Below, in pieces: positions 54,473 to 63,477 of a DNA stretch of 64,000 nt; positions within the stretch are counted from its first letter, which is position 1; every line of letters starts with the position of its first letter. The position numbers were made by a program, and so were the translations under genes. The stretch is from Bradyrhizobium zhengyangense. GTDB taxonomy: Bacteria; Pseudomonadota; Alphaproteobacteria; Rhizobiales; Xanthobacteraceae. The stretch lies in assembly GCF_022012435.1 (NCBI RefSeq), contig NZ_JAKLUA010000001.1:1302001-1366000 (forward strand), written 5' to 3'. The notes under the pieces are model-generated. The model was not told where the DNA came from and searched no databases. It worked only from the letters and a program-made list of their open reading frames with translations.

Positions 54473-54994
54473 ATGGCAACCGAGACCAAGCTACCCGTCA
54501 CCAAGACATCCACTGCGCCCGCAGCTGCTGGCACGGCATGGCAGCCATTTCAGGCGCTGAGAAACGAAATCGATCAGATCTTCGACGACTTCGGCAACGG
54601 CTTCTGGAAGCGGCCATTCCCGTCGCTCGCTCGGCTGGAGCGTGATCTGTCCAAGAACTTCAACGCACCAGCCGTTGATATTGCCGAGAGCGACAAGGCT
54701 TACGAGATCACGGCGGAGCTTCCCGGTCTCGACGAGAAGAACATCGACGTCAAGCTCGTCAATGGCGGTCTCACCATCCGCGGCGAAAAGAAGGAAGAGA
54801 CTGAAGAGAAGAAGAAGGACTATTACGTCTCCGAGCGCCGCTATGGCTCCTTCGAGCGTTACTTCGCACTGCCGGACGGCGTCAATGCCGACAAGATCGA
54901 GGCGACGTTCAAGAACGGCGTGCTCAAGGTTGTCTTGCCGAAGACCGAAGAAGCCCAGAAGCCGGCCAAGACCATCAATGTAAAAGCCGCCTGA
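54473..54994 (+). CDS. Hsp20/alpha-crystallin small heat-shock protein
   Basis: The 173-aa ATP-independent holdase has a variable N-terminus (TAWQPFQALRNEIDQIFDDFG) and the alpha-crystallin domain from about residue 65: PAVDIAESDKAYEITAELPGL, then RRYGSFERYFALPDGVN and the terminal GVLKVVLPKTEEA, with the C-terminal extension. AGGAG lies 7 nt before the ATG at 54473, so that start is taken over 54467. A FixK-type box and -10 lie upstream; a hairpin follows. Confidence 0.93.
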   Translation: MATETKLPVTKTSTAPAAAGTAWQPFQALRNEIDQIFDDFGNGFWKRPFPSLARLERDLSKNFNAPAVDIAESDKAYEITAELPGLDEKNIDVKLVNGGLTIRGEKKEETEEKKKDYYVSERRYGSFERYFALPDGVNADKIEATFKNGVLKVVLPKTEEAQKPAKTINVKAA

Positions 54995-55010
54995 ACGCCT
55001 CCGCCGAGGT

Positions 55011-55033
55011 GAGGCTGCGACTGTCGCAGCCTC
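55011..55033 (+). terminator. Hairpin after hsp20
   Basis: GAGGCTGCGA-CTG-TCGCAGCCTC is a perfect 10-bp stem with a 3-nt loop, starting 16 bp after the hsp20 stop. There is no T run. It probably ends or stabilises the hsp20 transcript. Confidence 0.5.
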
Positions 55034-55209
55034 GCCGACGGTGATGAGCACGAGCGGGTCACACGCGCGGTCAACGCCACCGACAGGCGGCCGATCGGAA
55101 TTGAATGCACATCCGCAGCCTCGAGGCGACCACGCTTGGATGGCTCGTGCAACGACCGCTTTCTTCGAAGGGCATTTTCGACGCGTTCTCTCGGGGCTGC
55201 GGTCGCGGC

Positions 55210-55392
55210 CTACAGATGCTTGCCCCGGTTATACAGCTTCAGCATTTCACGCACCTCGTCGTCTTCCAGGGCTTCCTTGATCGCGCGATCCTCCTGCCCA
55301 GTTACGATCACCTGCTCATCACGATTGGATGCGGGTAGCTCTGGTTTCTGCTCAGCCGCGCTTTCCTGCGCCGTTTGACGATTCTTGTTCAT
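55210..55392 (-). CDS. Hypothetical 60-aa charged protein
   Basis: The protein (NKNRQTAQESAAEQKPELP ... EALEDDEVREMLKLYNRGKHL) is hydrophilic and probably partly disordered with one C-terminal helix. I do not recognise a family. GGGGAG at a good distance precedes the ATG at 55392, and it follows the universal stress protein gene by 25 bp, so it is probably co-transcribed with it. Confidence 0.55.
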   Translation of the reverse strand: MNKNRQTAQESAAEQKPELPASNRDEQVIVTGQEDRAIKEALEDDEVREMLKLYNRGKHL

Positions 55393-55417
55393 CACGCACT
55401 CCCCTGTTGCGCTGGTC

Positions 55418-56239
55418 TCAATGCGACATCAGCAGGCAGACCGGCGCCTGTTGCAACAGGCTCAGTGTCATGCCTCCAAAGATCCATTCTCCCAATCGAC
55501 TATGTCCATAGCCGCCGGTGACAATAAGGTCGGCGCCAAGCTCGGACGCCAACCGAACGAGATAGCCTCCGTCCGGCTCCGCCGTATGAACACGAATCTC
55601 GTGCTGGCACTGCACTCCATGCCGCTGAAGATAACCAGCCACGTCGCGTACGCGCTTACGAGCCGCATCCTGATCGCTCGGCGTGCAGATTTCCGCGATT
55701 GTGACCTGCGAAGCCCTGGTCAGAAATGGCATCGCGTCGCGAACAGCGAGGCGCGCCTCCCGTGTATCCTTCCAACCGACCACGATGCGGTCACCGGACA
55801 ACTCCGTTACGCTTTCCGGCACCGATAACGTCGGTCGTCCCATCCGTAGCATGGCGCCGGCGGGATCGAAAAAATGAGAGTGGCTTGACGTGTGCGGCCT
55901 GCGCTTGAGGATCACCAGGTCCGCCGCGCGGGCCTGCTCGACCAAAAAGTCGGTCGGATAATCGAGCGCCCAGCGCCATTCGGCCGTCTCACCCGCCGTG
56001 CCGAGCACCCTCTTGAACCAAGCCTCTTTTGCGGAAAGCGTTGCTTTTATGCGCTTGATGTCTTCCTCGGCGGTCTGCTCGATGATGACACCTTCCGCCA
56101 CAAAGGGAGGCTCCACAGCCACCGCGGAAACACCCAGGACGGCCGCTTCGAACGTCCTCGCGATACCCCTCGCAACGGCGACTTGTCCTGCCTCCTGCTG
56201 TTCCGAATCGACGTAGACCATGACGCTTGCGACAGACAT
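55418..56239 (-). CDS. Universal stress protein (tandem UspA domains)
   Basis: The 273-aa protein has two UspA-like halves. The second holds a complete ATP motif GGYGHSRLGEWIFGGMT (G-2x-G-9x-G-T/S); the first is degenerate, reading SVASVMVYVDSEQQ at its start and lacking the glycine motif. Usp proteins bind ATP and help survival in growth arrest, including oxygen limitation. The ATG at 56239 has CGGAG 8 nt upstream; the frame is open further but has no Usp character. A FixK-type box with GATAAA at 31 bp lies upstream. Confidence 0.9.
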   Translation of the reverse strand: MSVASVMVYVDSEQQEAGQVAVARGIARTFEAAVLGVSAVAVEPPFVAEGVIIEQTAEEDIKRIKATLSAKEAWFKRVLGTAGETAEWRWALDYPTDFLVEQARAADLVILKRRPHTSSHSHFFDPAGAMLRMGRPTLSVPESVTELSGDRIVVGWKDTREARLAVRDAMPFLTRASQVTIAEICTPSDQDAARKRVRDVAGYLQRHGVQCQHEIRVHTAEPDGGYLVRLASELGADLIVTGGYGHSRLGEWIFGGMTLSLLQQAPVCLLMSH

Positions 56240-56297
56240 GATAATGCTCCGGCAAAGTATGCGACGCCCCTTTATCGGCCCATGATCGGCGAGACGA

Positions 56298-56311
56298 TTG
56301 ACTGAAATCAA
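56298..56311 (-). promoter_or_regulatory. FixK-type box for the universal stress gene
   Basis: TTGACTGAAATCAA fits TTGA-N6-TCAA. On the minus strand GATAAA is centred exactly 31 bp from the box centre (56271-56276), so a transcript would start near 56263, 24 nt before the usp ATG. Confidence 0.7.
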
Positions 56312-56393
56312 ACAAGCCGGTTTCGCCTGCCGCCGATGTGACAGGCGACGGGGGTGGTCGTCTCCGCTCCTTTCGCCTGGCAGGCTGCGCCGC

Positions 56394-56407
56394 TTGATCC
56401 CGATCAA
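56394..56407 (+). promoter_or_regulatory. FNR/FixK consensus box for the CBS-BON gene
   Basis: TTGATCCCGATCAA is the perfect TTGAT-N4-ATCAA form, 61 bp upstream of the CBS-BON ATG. The hexamer at 31 bp (CAAGAT) is a poor -10 but keeps A2 and T6. Confidence 0.7.
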
Positions 56408-56468
56408 ACCAGGCGACTCGCGATCCGACAAGATCGTCCAGACCTGTACGGCGATATGGAGGTTTGCC

Positions 56469-57155
56469 ATGCAAGCACGAGACGTGATGGTATCACCGGT
56501 AATTACCGTGGGACCGACCGCAACCGTCCGCCAAGTCGCGCAAATGCTGCTGGAGCGTCGGATCAGCGCCGTACCGGTCGTCGATGCCGACAACAAGGTT
56601 CTCGGAATCGTGAGCGAAGGTGATTTGCTGCACAGGGCCGAGAGCGCGACCGAACGCTCTTCCTCCTGGTGGTTGCGCCTGTTGATCGGCGACGCCCAAC
56701 TCGCGACCGACTATGTCAAATCGCACTCGATCAAGGTACAGGATATCATGACGCAGGATATAGCGACTGCTGCACCCGAGACGCCCCTGTATGAGATCGC
56801 GATGCTTCTCGAAGAGCGTAAGATCAAACGCGTTCCTATCGTCAACGGGGAAGGCCAGCTCATTGGAATCGTCAGCCGAGCCAACTTGCTCCAGGCGGTC
56901 GCAAGCGCCAGGCCAAAGCTCGAGATATCGCTGCCGGATTCAGCCATCCGAAAGCGATTCTTCGAGGAAATCAGGAAGCAGCCATGGGCACATACGTTCA
57001 ATTTGAATGCGACCGTGCAGAATGGTGTGATCGATATCTGGGGCTTCGCGCCATCGCTCGCCGAACGTACGGCCGTTCGCGTTGCCGCAGAAGCGATCCC
57101 AGGCGTGGTGGCGGTGAATGACCACCTGCTGGAAACTCCCGCCTTCGTCTATTGA
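56469..57155 (+). CDS. Tandem CBS domain protein with C-terminal BON domain
   Basis: The 228-aa protein has two CBS motifs (VMVSPVITVGPTATVRQVAQML... ISAVPVVDADNKVLGIVSEGDLL and DIMTQDIATAAPETPLYEIAML ... RVPIVNGEGQLIGIVSRANLL). A BON-like domain follows from about residue 160 (NATVQNGVIDIWGFAPSLAERTAVRVAAEAIPGV). CBS pairs bind adenosyl nucleotides; BON domains bind membranes or small ligands. It may sense energy state. GGAGG precedes the ATG at 56469. A perfect FNR/FixK box is upstream. Confidence 0.92.
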   Translation: MQARDVMVSPVITVGPTATVRQVAQMLLERRISAVPVVDADNKVLGIVSEGDLLHRAESATERSSSWWLRLLIGDAQLATDYVKSHSIKVQDIMTQDIATAAPETPLYEIAMLLEERKIKRVPIVNGEGQLIGIVSRANLLQAVASARPKLEISLPDSAIRKRFFEEIRKQPWAHTFNLNATVQNGVIDIWGFAPSLAERTAVRVAAEAIPGVVAVNDHLLETPAFVY

Positions 57156-57169
57156 CCTGCAGGGACAAC

Positions 57170-57183
57170 TTGACTTGGCTCAA
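57170..57183 (+). promoter_or_regulatory. FixK-type box for PEP synthase
   Basis: TTGACTTGGCTCAA fits TTGA-N6-TCAA, and its centre is only 41 bp upstream of the ATG at 57217. If used as class II, the mRNA would begin at the start codon. No clear Shine-Dalgarno is seen before the ATG. Confidence 0.6.
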
Positions 57184-57216
57184 GCCCGGAATGCTGCGAC
57201 ATGATCTGCTGCCTTC

Positions 57217-59628
57217 ATGACCGGGTATATTAGATCGTTTCATGAGATCGGCTTGGCCGACGTGGGCTTGGTCGGAGGCAAGACCGCCTCCCTGGGCGAA
57301 CTGTACTCGGCGCTCTCGTCCCAGGGAATTGCGGTCCCGAACGGCTTTGCGATCACCGCCGACGCCTATCGCGAAGCGCTGGCGCGCGACAACGTTGCGG
57401 GCGATCTGCATCGGCTCCTCGATGCGATCGACAAGAGCAACATCAGACAGCTCACCAAAAACGCGGCGAAGGCTCGTGCGCTCATATACGAGGCGACGGA
57501 CACACCCCTCCTTCGCAAGCAGGTCGTGGACGCCTACCAGCAGCTCGAGCGCGAAGCCGGGGCGGGAATTGCGGTCGCCGTGCGCAGTTCTGCGACCGCC
57601 GAGGACCTGCCGACAGCGAGCTTTGCAGGGCAGCATGAAAGCTTTCTCAATGTACGCGGGCCAGACGACTTGCTCGAAGCTTGCCGCCGCTGCTTCGCCT
57701 CCATCTTCACCGATCGCGCGATCTCTTACCGGATCGACAACGGATTCGATCATTTCAAGGTCGCGCTTTCGGTCGCCGTGATGAAGATGGTTCGATCCGA
57801 TCTGGCGGCCAGCGGCGTAATCTTCACGCTCGATACCGAATCCGGATTTCGTGACGTCGTCTTCGTCACGGGCTGTTACGGTCTCGGCGAGACCATCGTG
57901 CAGGGCCAGGTCGATCCGGACGAATTTTACGTCCACAAGCCGACGCTACGCGAGGGATACCGCCACGTGCTGCGGCGCCGGCTCGGAGCCAAGCAGATTC
58001 GCATGATCTACGGCAAACGGGGCGCTGATCATGCAACCCTCACCCGCAAAGTTTCGCAATCTGAGCGCCAAAAGTTCTGCATCTCCGACCCGGAAGTGCT
58101 CAGCCTTGCCGAGATCGCCGTCCGGATCGAGGCCCACTACTCCGAACACGCCGGCGCGGCGATGCCGATGGATATCGAATGGGCTAAGGATGGCGCTGAC
58201 GGAAAGCTTTATATCATTCAGGCGCGACCTGAGACCGTTGCCTCGCGGCGTTCGGCGGACGTGTACGAGATTTATAATCTGAGGGAACGCGGCTCGGTCA
58301 TCGTCGAGGGGCGAGCGGTCGGAGAGAAAATCGCTTCAGGACGTACACGCCGCGTCGTGTCTGCGCGCGATCTCGCTGCCTTCAGGCCGGGCGAAATCCT
58401 GGTGGCGTCCGCCACCAGTCCCGATTGGGAGCCGGTCATGAAGATTGCGGCCGGAATCATTACCGATAAGGGCGGACGGACCTGCCATGCGGCGATCATC
58501 GCCCGGGAACTGGGCATTCCCGCCGTGGTAGGAGCCACTCTCGCGACAGAAAGGATCAAGAGCGGAACCGAGGTTACGATCTGCTGCTCCGAAGGCGATG
58601 TGGGACGCGTCTATCAGGGAAAGGTTGCGTTTGACGTGACCAAGACGTCCGTGAGCGAGCTTCGGCAACCGCGCACGGCCATCATGGTGAATGTCGGAAC
58701 GCCTGAGATGGCGTTCCGCACGGCGATGCAGCCACAGGCAGGAGTTGGCCTCGCCCGGATGGAGTTCATCATCAGCGCGCATATCGGCGTCCACCCCATG
58801 GCATTGCTCAAGCCGGACAAGATAAAATCAGCCAAGGCGCGGGCCGAGATCGTGCGCCTTGTCAGGGGTTTCAAGACTCCGGCGGACTTTTTTGTTCAGC
58901 GCTTGGCGGAAGGCATCGGTACCATCGCCGCAGCCTTCTATCCCAAGCCGGTGATCGTACGGCTTTCCGATTTCAAGACCAACGAATACGCCAGGCTGCT
59001 TGGCGGGGACAATTTCGAGCCCAGGGAGGACAACCCGATGCTGGGCTTCCGGGGGGCCTCCCGCTACAGTCATCCCGCCTATCTCGAAGGTTTTGCCTTG
59101 GAGTGCGCCGCGCTGCGCCTCGTGCGCAAAGAGATGGGCCTTTCCAATCTCCGCGTGATGGTGCCGTTCTGCCGAACCGTCCAGGAGGGCGAACGCGTGA
59201 TCGCGACGATGGCTGTCAACGGACTGAAGCGCGGTGAAGACGGTCTCGAGATTTACGTTATGTGCGAGATCCCAAATAATGTCATCCAGATCGACGCGTT
59301 TTCCCGGTTGTTCGACGGCTTTTCGATCGGCTCCAACGACCTCACCCAGCTCACGCTGGGGGTGGACCGGGATTCCGATATCGTGGCCTTCGACTTCGAC
59401 GAACGCGATCCCGGAATGCTGGAGATGTTCCGGCTGGCGATAGTCGGCGCGAAACGCAACGGTCGCCATATCGGGATTTGCGGCGAAGCGCCTGCGAACT
59501 ATCCGGAGATCGCGAGATATTTGACCCGGCTTGGGGTCGATTCGATCAGCGTCAATCCTTCGAGCGTGTTTCGCACCATGGCTGTGGTGGCGGACGCCGA
59601 AGCCAATCCGCCAAAATCCGCGACGTGA
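57217..59628 (+). CDS. ppsA: Phosphoenolpyruvate synthase (pyruvate, water dikinase)
   Basis: The 803-aa enzyme makes PEP, AMP and Pi from pyruvate and ATP. It has the N-terminal ATP-binding domain (LVGGKTASLGEL, VAVRSSATAEDLPTASFAGQHESFL), the swivelling phospho-His domain with GIITDKGGRTCHAAIIARELGIPAVVG (the His), and the PEP-utilising C-terminal barrel (EIPNNVIQIDAFSRLFDGFSIGSNDLTQLTLG). The ATG at 57217 fits the family start. Upstream is a FixK-type box at -41 relative to the ATG. Under low oxygen it may feed gluconeogenesis or adjust the PEP/pyruvate balance. Confidence 0.94.
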   Translation: MTGYIRSFHEIGLADVGLVGGKTASLGELYSALSSQGIAVPNGFAITADAYREALARDNVAGDLHRLLDAIDKSNIRQLTKNAAKARALIYEATDTPLLRKQVVDAYQQLEREAGAGIAVAVRSSATAEDLPTASFAGQHESFLNVRGPDDLLEACRRCFASIFTDRAISYRIDNGFDHFKVALSVAVMKMVRSDLAASGVIFTLDTESGFRDVVFVTGCYGLGETIVQGQVDPDEFYVHKPTLREGYRHVLRRRLGAKQIRMIYGKRGADHATLTRKVSQSERQKFCISDPEVLSLAEIAVRIEAHYSEHAGAAMPMDIEWAKDGADGKLYIIQARPETVASRRSADVYEIYNLRERGSVIVEGRAVGEKIASGRTRRVVSARDLAAFRPGEILVASATSPDWEPVMKIAAGIITDKGGRTCHAAIIARELGIPAVVGATLATERIKSGTEVTICCSEGDVGRVYQGKVAFDVTKTSVSELRQPRTAIMVNVGTPEMAFRTAMQPQAGVGLARMEFIISAHIGVHPMALLKPDKIKSAKARAEIVRLVRGFKTPADFFVQRLAEGIGTIAAAFYPKPVIVRLSDFKTNEYARLLGGDNFEPREDNPMLGFRGASRYSHPAYLEGFALECAALRLVRKEMGLSNLRVMVPFCRTVQEGERVIATMAVNGLKRGEDGLEIYVMCEIPNNVIQIDAFSRLFDGFSIGSNDLTQLTLGVDRDSDIVAFDFDERDPGMLEMFRLAIVGAKRNGRHIGICGEAPANYPEIARYLTRLGVDSISVNPSSVFRTMAVVADAEANPPKSAT

Positions 59629-59644
59629 CGCATCGCCGGGCGGT

Positions 59645-61021
59645 TCAGACCACGGCCGGAACGGCAGCGGAATGAATACGCTCTGCGGCAGCGTTCACCT
59701 CGATCATCGTCTTCGTCAGCTCGTCATAGACTTGGTCGTCGATGGTCACCGTTCCGAAATTCGAATCCTCACCATCAAAGCGCCCTTGTGCCGGCTGATC
59801 GGCATGCTCGAACCAGTGATAGCCGACCACATTCGGCTTGCTGAGGGCGGCCGCAACGTAGCCCTCGAAAGCCCGGGACCGATCGAGCTGAGTAGCGAGC
59901 CTTGGCCCCGCCCCTTTGGTATTTGGCAGGCCCGCGTCATCACCCCGGAAGGAGAATTCGGAGATCAGGCATGGCTTGCCGGTGGCAGCATAGGCGTCAA
60001 CGAGCGGTCCGGGGTCGAGCTCGTAGCAATTGAAGGAGATCACGTCGAGATGGCGGCCGGCTGCTGCAATAACGCCAGCCGGCGGTTGATAGCCGAATCG
60101 GGATCCGAGCACGAGATGATTGGGGTCGGCCGTTTTGATTGCCGAGACGCACAGTTCGAAATACTTGTCCGCCACGACGGCCACGAAGGCATCGCAATCC
60201 GCTGAGAATGCCTCGCGGGCAGGATCTGCCAGATTGGCCTTCGTCTCGAGCGCGTCGTTCAGGACGCCGGGTCGAAGCCTGACGAACGGCGCCACAACAT
60301 GTTCGATCCGGTCGAGCTCGTCCCATGATCGCGCCTGCGTACGCCATATCGCATTGAACTGAGCAAAATCCCGATAATGCGCGTGCAGAGCCGAGATGGC
60401 GGCAACCCGGCCTGGTCGGCGAAACGGCAGGTTCAGGAACAGCGTCAGGAGCTCGTCTGTGCCTCGCCAATCGGGCGACCAGTAGAGTTCGTTGTCGATG
60501 AAGGTGCCGAGCAAGCCGGGATCATTGCGCCGGTGCCTGCAACGAAGATCGGCGCTTGCGTGGATATGCGCCGAAAACTCCGCATCGAAGACATCCGGAA
60601 AGATCTGATCGCGACGATGCAGGCGAAAGGATGCGCCGAGCTCCGCGGTCGGCGTGGTCGCCAGCAATTGCGATCCCGAACTGGCGACGAGTTCGTCTGA
60701 CCAGCAGCCGACCGTGTTGAATCTCCAGCTTGCCAGCCGATCAGACACAGCGGCGCGCCAGATCTGCAGGCTGCCATACTTGGCGCGACAAGCCTCGGCG
60801 TAAGGCACGCGGTCGGTGCGGCCGATGCGATCCTGATCGAAACGGACTGTATTGACCCCCTTTGAGAGGAAGCGACCGCCGTCAGGATCGACGAGCCAGA
60901 ATACGCCACCACGCTCGACCACGCGGAAGAAGCCGTTTCCGCTGAGATCGTCGTCGATGACCCCTCCCCATCTTGTTCTTTGCAAGCGCGCCCCCGCAAC
61001 GGTCCAAGAGCTCAAACCCAT
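59645..61021 (-). CDS. Putative glycoside hydrolase (agarase/GH5-GH86-like TIM barrel)
   Basis: The 458-aa protein begins like agarase-type hydrolases (NGFFRVVERGGVFWLVDPDGGRFLSKGVNTV). It has an Asn-Glu proton-donor site (LLGTFIDNELYW) and a later Glu in PCLISEFSFRG as likely nucleophile. No signal peptide is seen, so it acts in the cytoplasm, unlike true agarases. The substrate is unknown; a storage or imported oligosaccharide is possible. It is convergent with ppsA and divergent from the GH1 gene. Confidence 0.7.
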   Translation of the reverse strand: MGLSSWTVAGARLQRTRWGGVIDDDLSGNGFFRVVERGGVFWLVDPDGGRFLSKGVNTVRFDQDRIGRTDRVPYAEACRAKYGSLQIWRAAVSDRLASWRFNTVGCWSDELVASSGSQLLATTPTAELGASFRLHRRDQIFPDVFDAEFSAHIHASADLRCRHRRNDPGLLGTFIDNELYWSPDWRGTDELLTLFLNLPFRRPGRVAAISALHAHYRDFAQFNAIWRTQARSWDELDRIEHVVAPFVRLRPGVLNDALETKANLADPAREAFSADCDAFVAVVADKYFELCVSAIKTADPNHLVLGSRFGYQPPAGVIAAAGRHLDVISFNCYELDPGPLVDAYAATGKPCLISEFSFRGDDAGLPNTKGAGPRLATQLDRSRAFEGYVAAALSKPNVVGYHWFEHADQPAQGRFDGEDSNFGTVTIDDQVYDELTKTMIEVNAAAERIHSAAVPAVV

Positions 61022-61043
61022 CGCACAGTCCGGGCGAGGCTAC

Positions 61044-61057
61044 TTGAGCTATCTCAA
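61044..61057 (+). promoter_or_regulatory. FixK-type box for the GH1-glk-pfkB unit
   Basis: TTGAGCTATCTCAA is the same 14-mer as the nosR box at 48354. TACCAA is centred exactly 31 bp downstream (61079-61084), the same hexamer and spacing as at ftsH, so transcription would start near 61092. That excludes the ATG at 61084 and supports the one at 61171. Confidence 0.7.
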
Positions 61058-61170
61058 TACCGCCCCGAACCGGCGCGGTACCAATGTCGCAGGGGAGCAA
61101 CCCGCCCGAGCGGTGGCTGGCGAGGCAGCATAGTCCCGTCGCCAATCTTGCAGGGCCAAGCAGGTCGTTC

Positions 61171-62505
61171 ATGCCGACAACTCAATTGCCGAACACCTCT
61201 TGTCTGCGCCCCGATTTCATCTGGGGCGTTTCGACCTCCAGCTTCCAGATCGAAGGTGCAACGCAGGAGGATGGGCGCGGACCAAGCATCTGGGACGTCT
61301 ATTGTCGGTCCGGTGAAATCAGAACTCACGATACCGGTGACGTCGCCTGCGACCACTATCATCGCTACCGAGAGGACGTCGGCCTCATGAAGACGCTCGG
61401 CGTACAGGCGTACCGGTTCTCGGTCGCCTGGCCGCGCGTCCTACCGCTAGGACGCGGGTCCGCCAATGAAGCCGGCCTCTCATTCTATGACCGGCTGATC
61501 GACAAGCTCCTGACCGCCGGTATCGAACCGTGGCTGTGCTTGTATCATTGGGACCTTCCGCAGGCTCTGGAGGAGCATGGCGGCTGGCTCAATCGGGACT
61601 CGGTCTTCTGGTTCGCCAACTATGCGAGTCTGATCGCCAGGCGACTTGGCGACCGGGTCAAGCGCTTTGCGACATTCAACGAGCCGTCGATGTTCAGCCT
61701 GTTCAGCCGTTCACTCGGCAAGCCGGATCGCGGCTGCGAGGACAAGCTCCACCTCATGATCCATAACGTCAATCTCGCGCACGGAGCGGCTGTGGATGCG
61801 CTCCGCGCCAACGTGATCGACGCCTCGATTGGCTGTATCCACAATCGACAGCCATGCCGGCCTTCCAGCGCAAGCGAAGCCGACGCAGCGGCTGCGCGAC
61901 GCCTGGATGTGTACTGGAATGCGGCCTATCCGGATCCGCAATGCCGTGGCACATATCCAATATCGATGCGAGGGGCGATCGAACCGCATATGCAGCCAGG
62001 CGACCTGGCGCGGATTTGCCGTCCGCTCGATTGGTTTGGACTGAACCACTACAGCCCGGTCTACGTGAAGGCGCGACCGGATTCGATGCTCGGCTACGAC
62101 TTTGGCGACAAGCCGCCCGCCGTTCCTTTGACCCCGATCGGATGGCCGATCGAGCCCGACGCGTTCCGTAAGACGCTGCAGGAGGTCCACACAAATTATG
62201 GCCTGCCCATCTACGTGCTCGAGAATGGCTACGGCGATTTCGGCCAGCCTGACCAGACCGGCGCGGTGGTCGACCCGGGGCGGATAGATTTTTTGAGGGC
62301 CTATATCGACGCGATGAACGATGCCGCTTCCAGCGGCGTCGACGTTCGCGGCTATTTCGTCTGGTCGCTGCTCGACAATTTCGAATGGGACTTCGGGTAC
62401 AGCAACAGGTTCGGCCTGACATACGTCGACTATGCTTCGCTTCGGCGAACCCCGAAATCGTCTTTCGGCTGGTATGCCGGGCTGATCAAGGCGACGCGGC
62501 CATGA
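61171..62505 (+). CDS. GH1 family beta-glucosidase
   Basis: The 444-aa retaining beta-glycosidase has the GH1 start FIWGVSTSSFQIEGATQEDGRG, the acid/base in TFNEPSMF and the nucleophile in VLENGYG. It is cytoplasmic, cleaving beta-linked disaccharides or glycosides to glucose. The glk gene follows with an ATGATG overlap at its stop and pfkB comes next, so the three form a glucose-entry operon. Start by GH1 alignment and promoter position; the ribosome site is weak. Confidence 0.93.
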   Translation: MPTTQLPNTSCLRPDFIWGVSTSSFQIEGATQEDGRGPSIWDVYCRSGEIRTHDTGDVACDHYHRYREDVGLMKTLGVQAYRFSVAWPRVLPLGRGSANEAGLSFYDRLIDKLLTAGIEPWLCLYHWDLPQALEEHGGWLNRDSVFWFANYASLIARRLGDRVKRFATFNEPSMFSLFSRSLGKPDRGCEDKLHLMIHNVNLAHGAAVDALRANVIDASIGCIHNRQPCRPSSASEADAAAARRLDVYWNAAYPDPQCRGTYPISMRGAIEPHMQPGDLARICRPLDWFGLNHYSPVYVKARPDSMLGYDFGDKPPAVPLTPIGWPIEPDAFRKTLQEVHTNYGLPIYVLENGYGDFGQPDQTGAVVDPGRIDFLRAYIDAMNDAASSGVDVRGYFVWSLLDNFEWDFGYSNRFGLTYVDYASLRRTPKSSFGWYAGLIKATRP

Positions 62506-63476
62506 TGAAAGCAACCACGCCAGGCCGAGTTCTGCTTGCAGATGTTGGAGGGACCAATGCCCGCTTCGCGCAGCAAACTGACGGCGAACTCAGCGCGATC
62601 ACTCACATGGCCGTTAGCGACTACGACACCTTTCAGGAGGCGCTCGCTACCTACCTCGGCGCTGTGGCAACGGCCGAACGACCGGTTCACGTAATCCTTG
62701 CCGCCTCCGGTGTGGTTCATAATGGGCGCTGCGCGCTCACGAACAATTCCTGGGTGGTCGATGCAGAGGAACTGCGCCGAGTCCATGAATTCTCGACCGT
62801 ACGCCTGATCAACGACTTCGAAGCGGTCGCGTGGGCCCTGCCTCGCCTTGGCCCGAGCAGTCTGCTGCAGCTGGGGGGACAGCAGCGCCAACCGGGAGCG
62901 CCTCTCGCTGCAATCGGCCCCGGCACTGGCTTGGGAATGGCCATCAGCATACCGCACCCCGGCGGGCAAATCGTATTATCCAGCGAGGGAGGCCATTCCA
63001 CGATGGCAAGCGGCTCTTTGCGCGAGGATGCCGTTATCGAGCACTTGCGCCGCCGCTTCGGACATGTGTCTGCCGAACGCATCTTGTCGGGCGCAGGGCT
63101 GGAAAACCTCCATGACGCCCTGGCCACGATCGAGGGCGCGAGCCTGCCAAAGCGTCGGGCCGCCGACATCACACGGGCCGCCATTGAGGGGACTTGTGCG
63201 ATCAGCCACAGCGCCGTTGACATGTTTTGCGCGATGCTGGGGTCCGTCGCAGGCAGCCTGGCGCTCGCGCTGAACGCGCGAGGCGGGATATTCATCGGCG
63301 GCGGCATTTTGCGCCACATGCCCGACTATCTCGCCGCTTCCCAGTTTCGCCGACGCTTCGAGGAGAAGGGGCGGCTCCGAACATTCCTCAAACCGATCCC
63401 GGCCTATCTGATCCTTGACGACGACGTCGCATTCGTCGGCCTTCGTAACCTGATGGAGGTGGAAGGCCTTGTCTGA
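62502..63476 (+). CDS. glk: Glucokinase
   Basis: The 324-aa ROK-unlike Glk-family kinase has the phosphate motif LLADVGGTNARFA, LTNNSWVVD, and the sugar-binding GPGTGLGMA and SSEGGHSTMAS. It phosphorylates glucose with ATP to glucose 6-phosphate, the product of the upstream beta-glucosidase. ATGs at 62502 and 62505 overlap the GH1 stop, giving coupling. Confidence 0.93.
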   Translation: MMKATTPGRVLLADVGGTNARFAQQTDGELSAITHMAVSDYDTFQEALATYLGAVATAERPVHVILAASGVVHNGRCALTNNSWVVDAEELRRVHEFSTVRLINDFEAVAWALPRLGPSSLLQLGGQQRQPGAPLAAIGPGTGLGMAISIPHPGGQIVLSSEGGHSTMASGSLREDAVIEHLRRRFGHVSAERILSGAGLENLHDALATIEGASLPKRRAADITRAAIEGTCAISHSAVDMFCAMLGSVAGSLALALNARGGIFIGGGILRHMPDYLAASQFRRRFEEKGRLRTFLKPIPAYLILDDDVAFVGLRNLMEVEGLV

Positions 63477-63477
63477 C

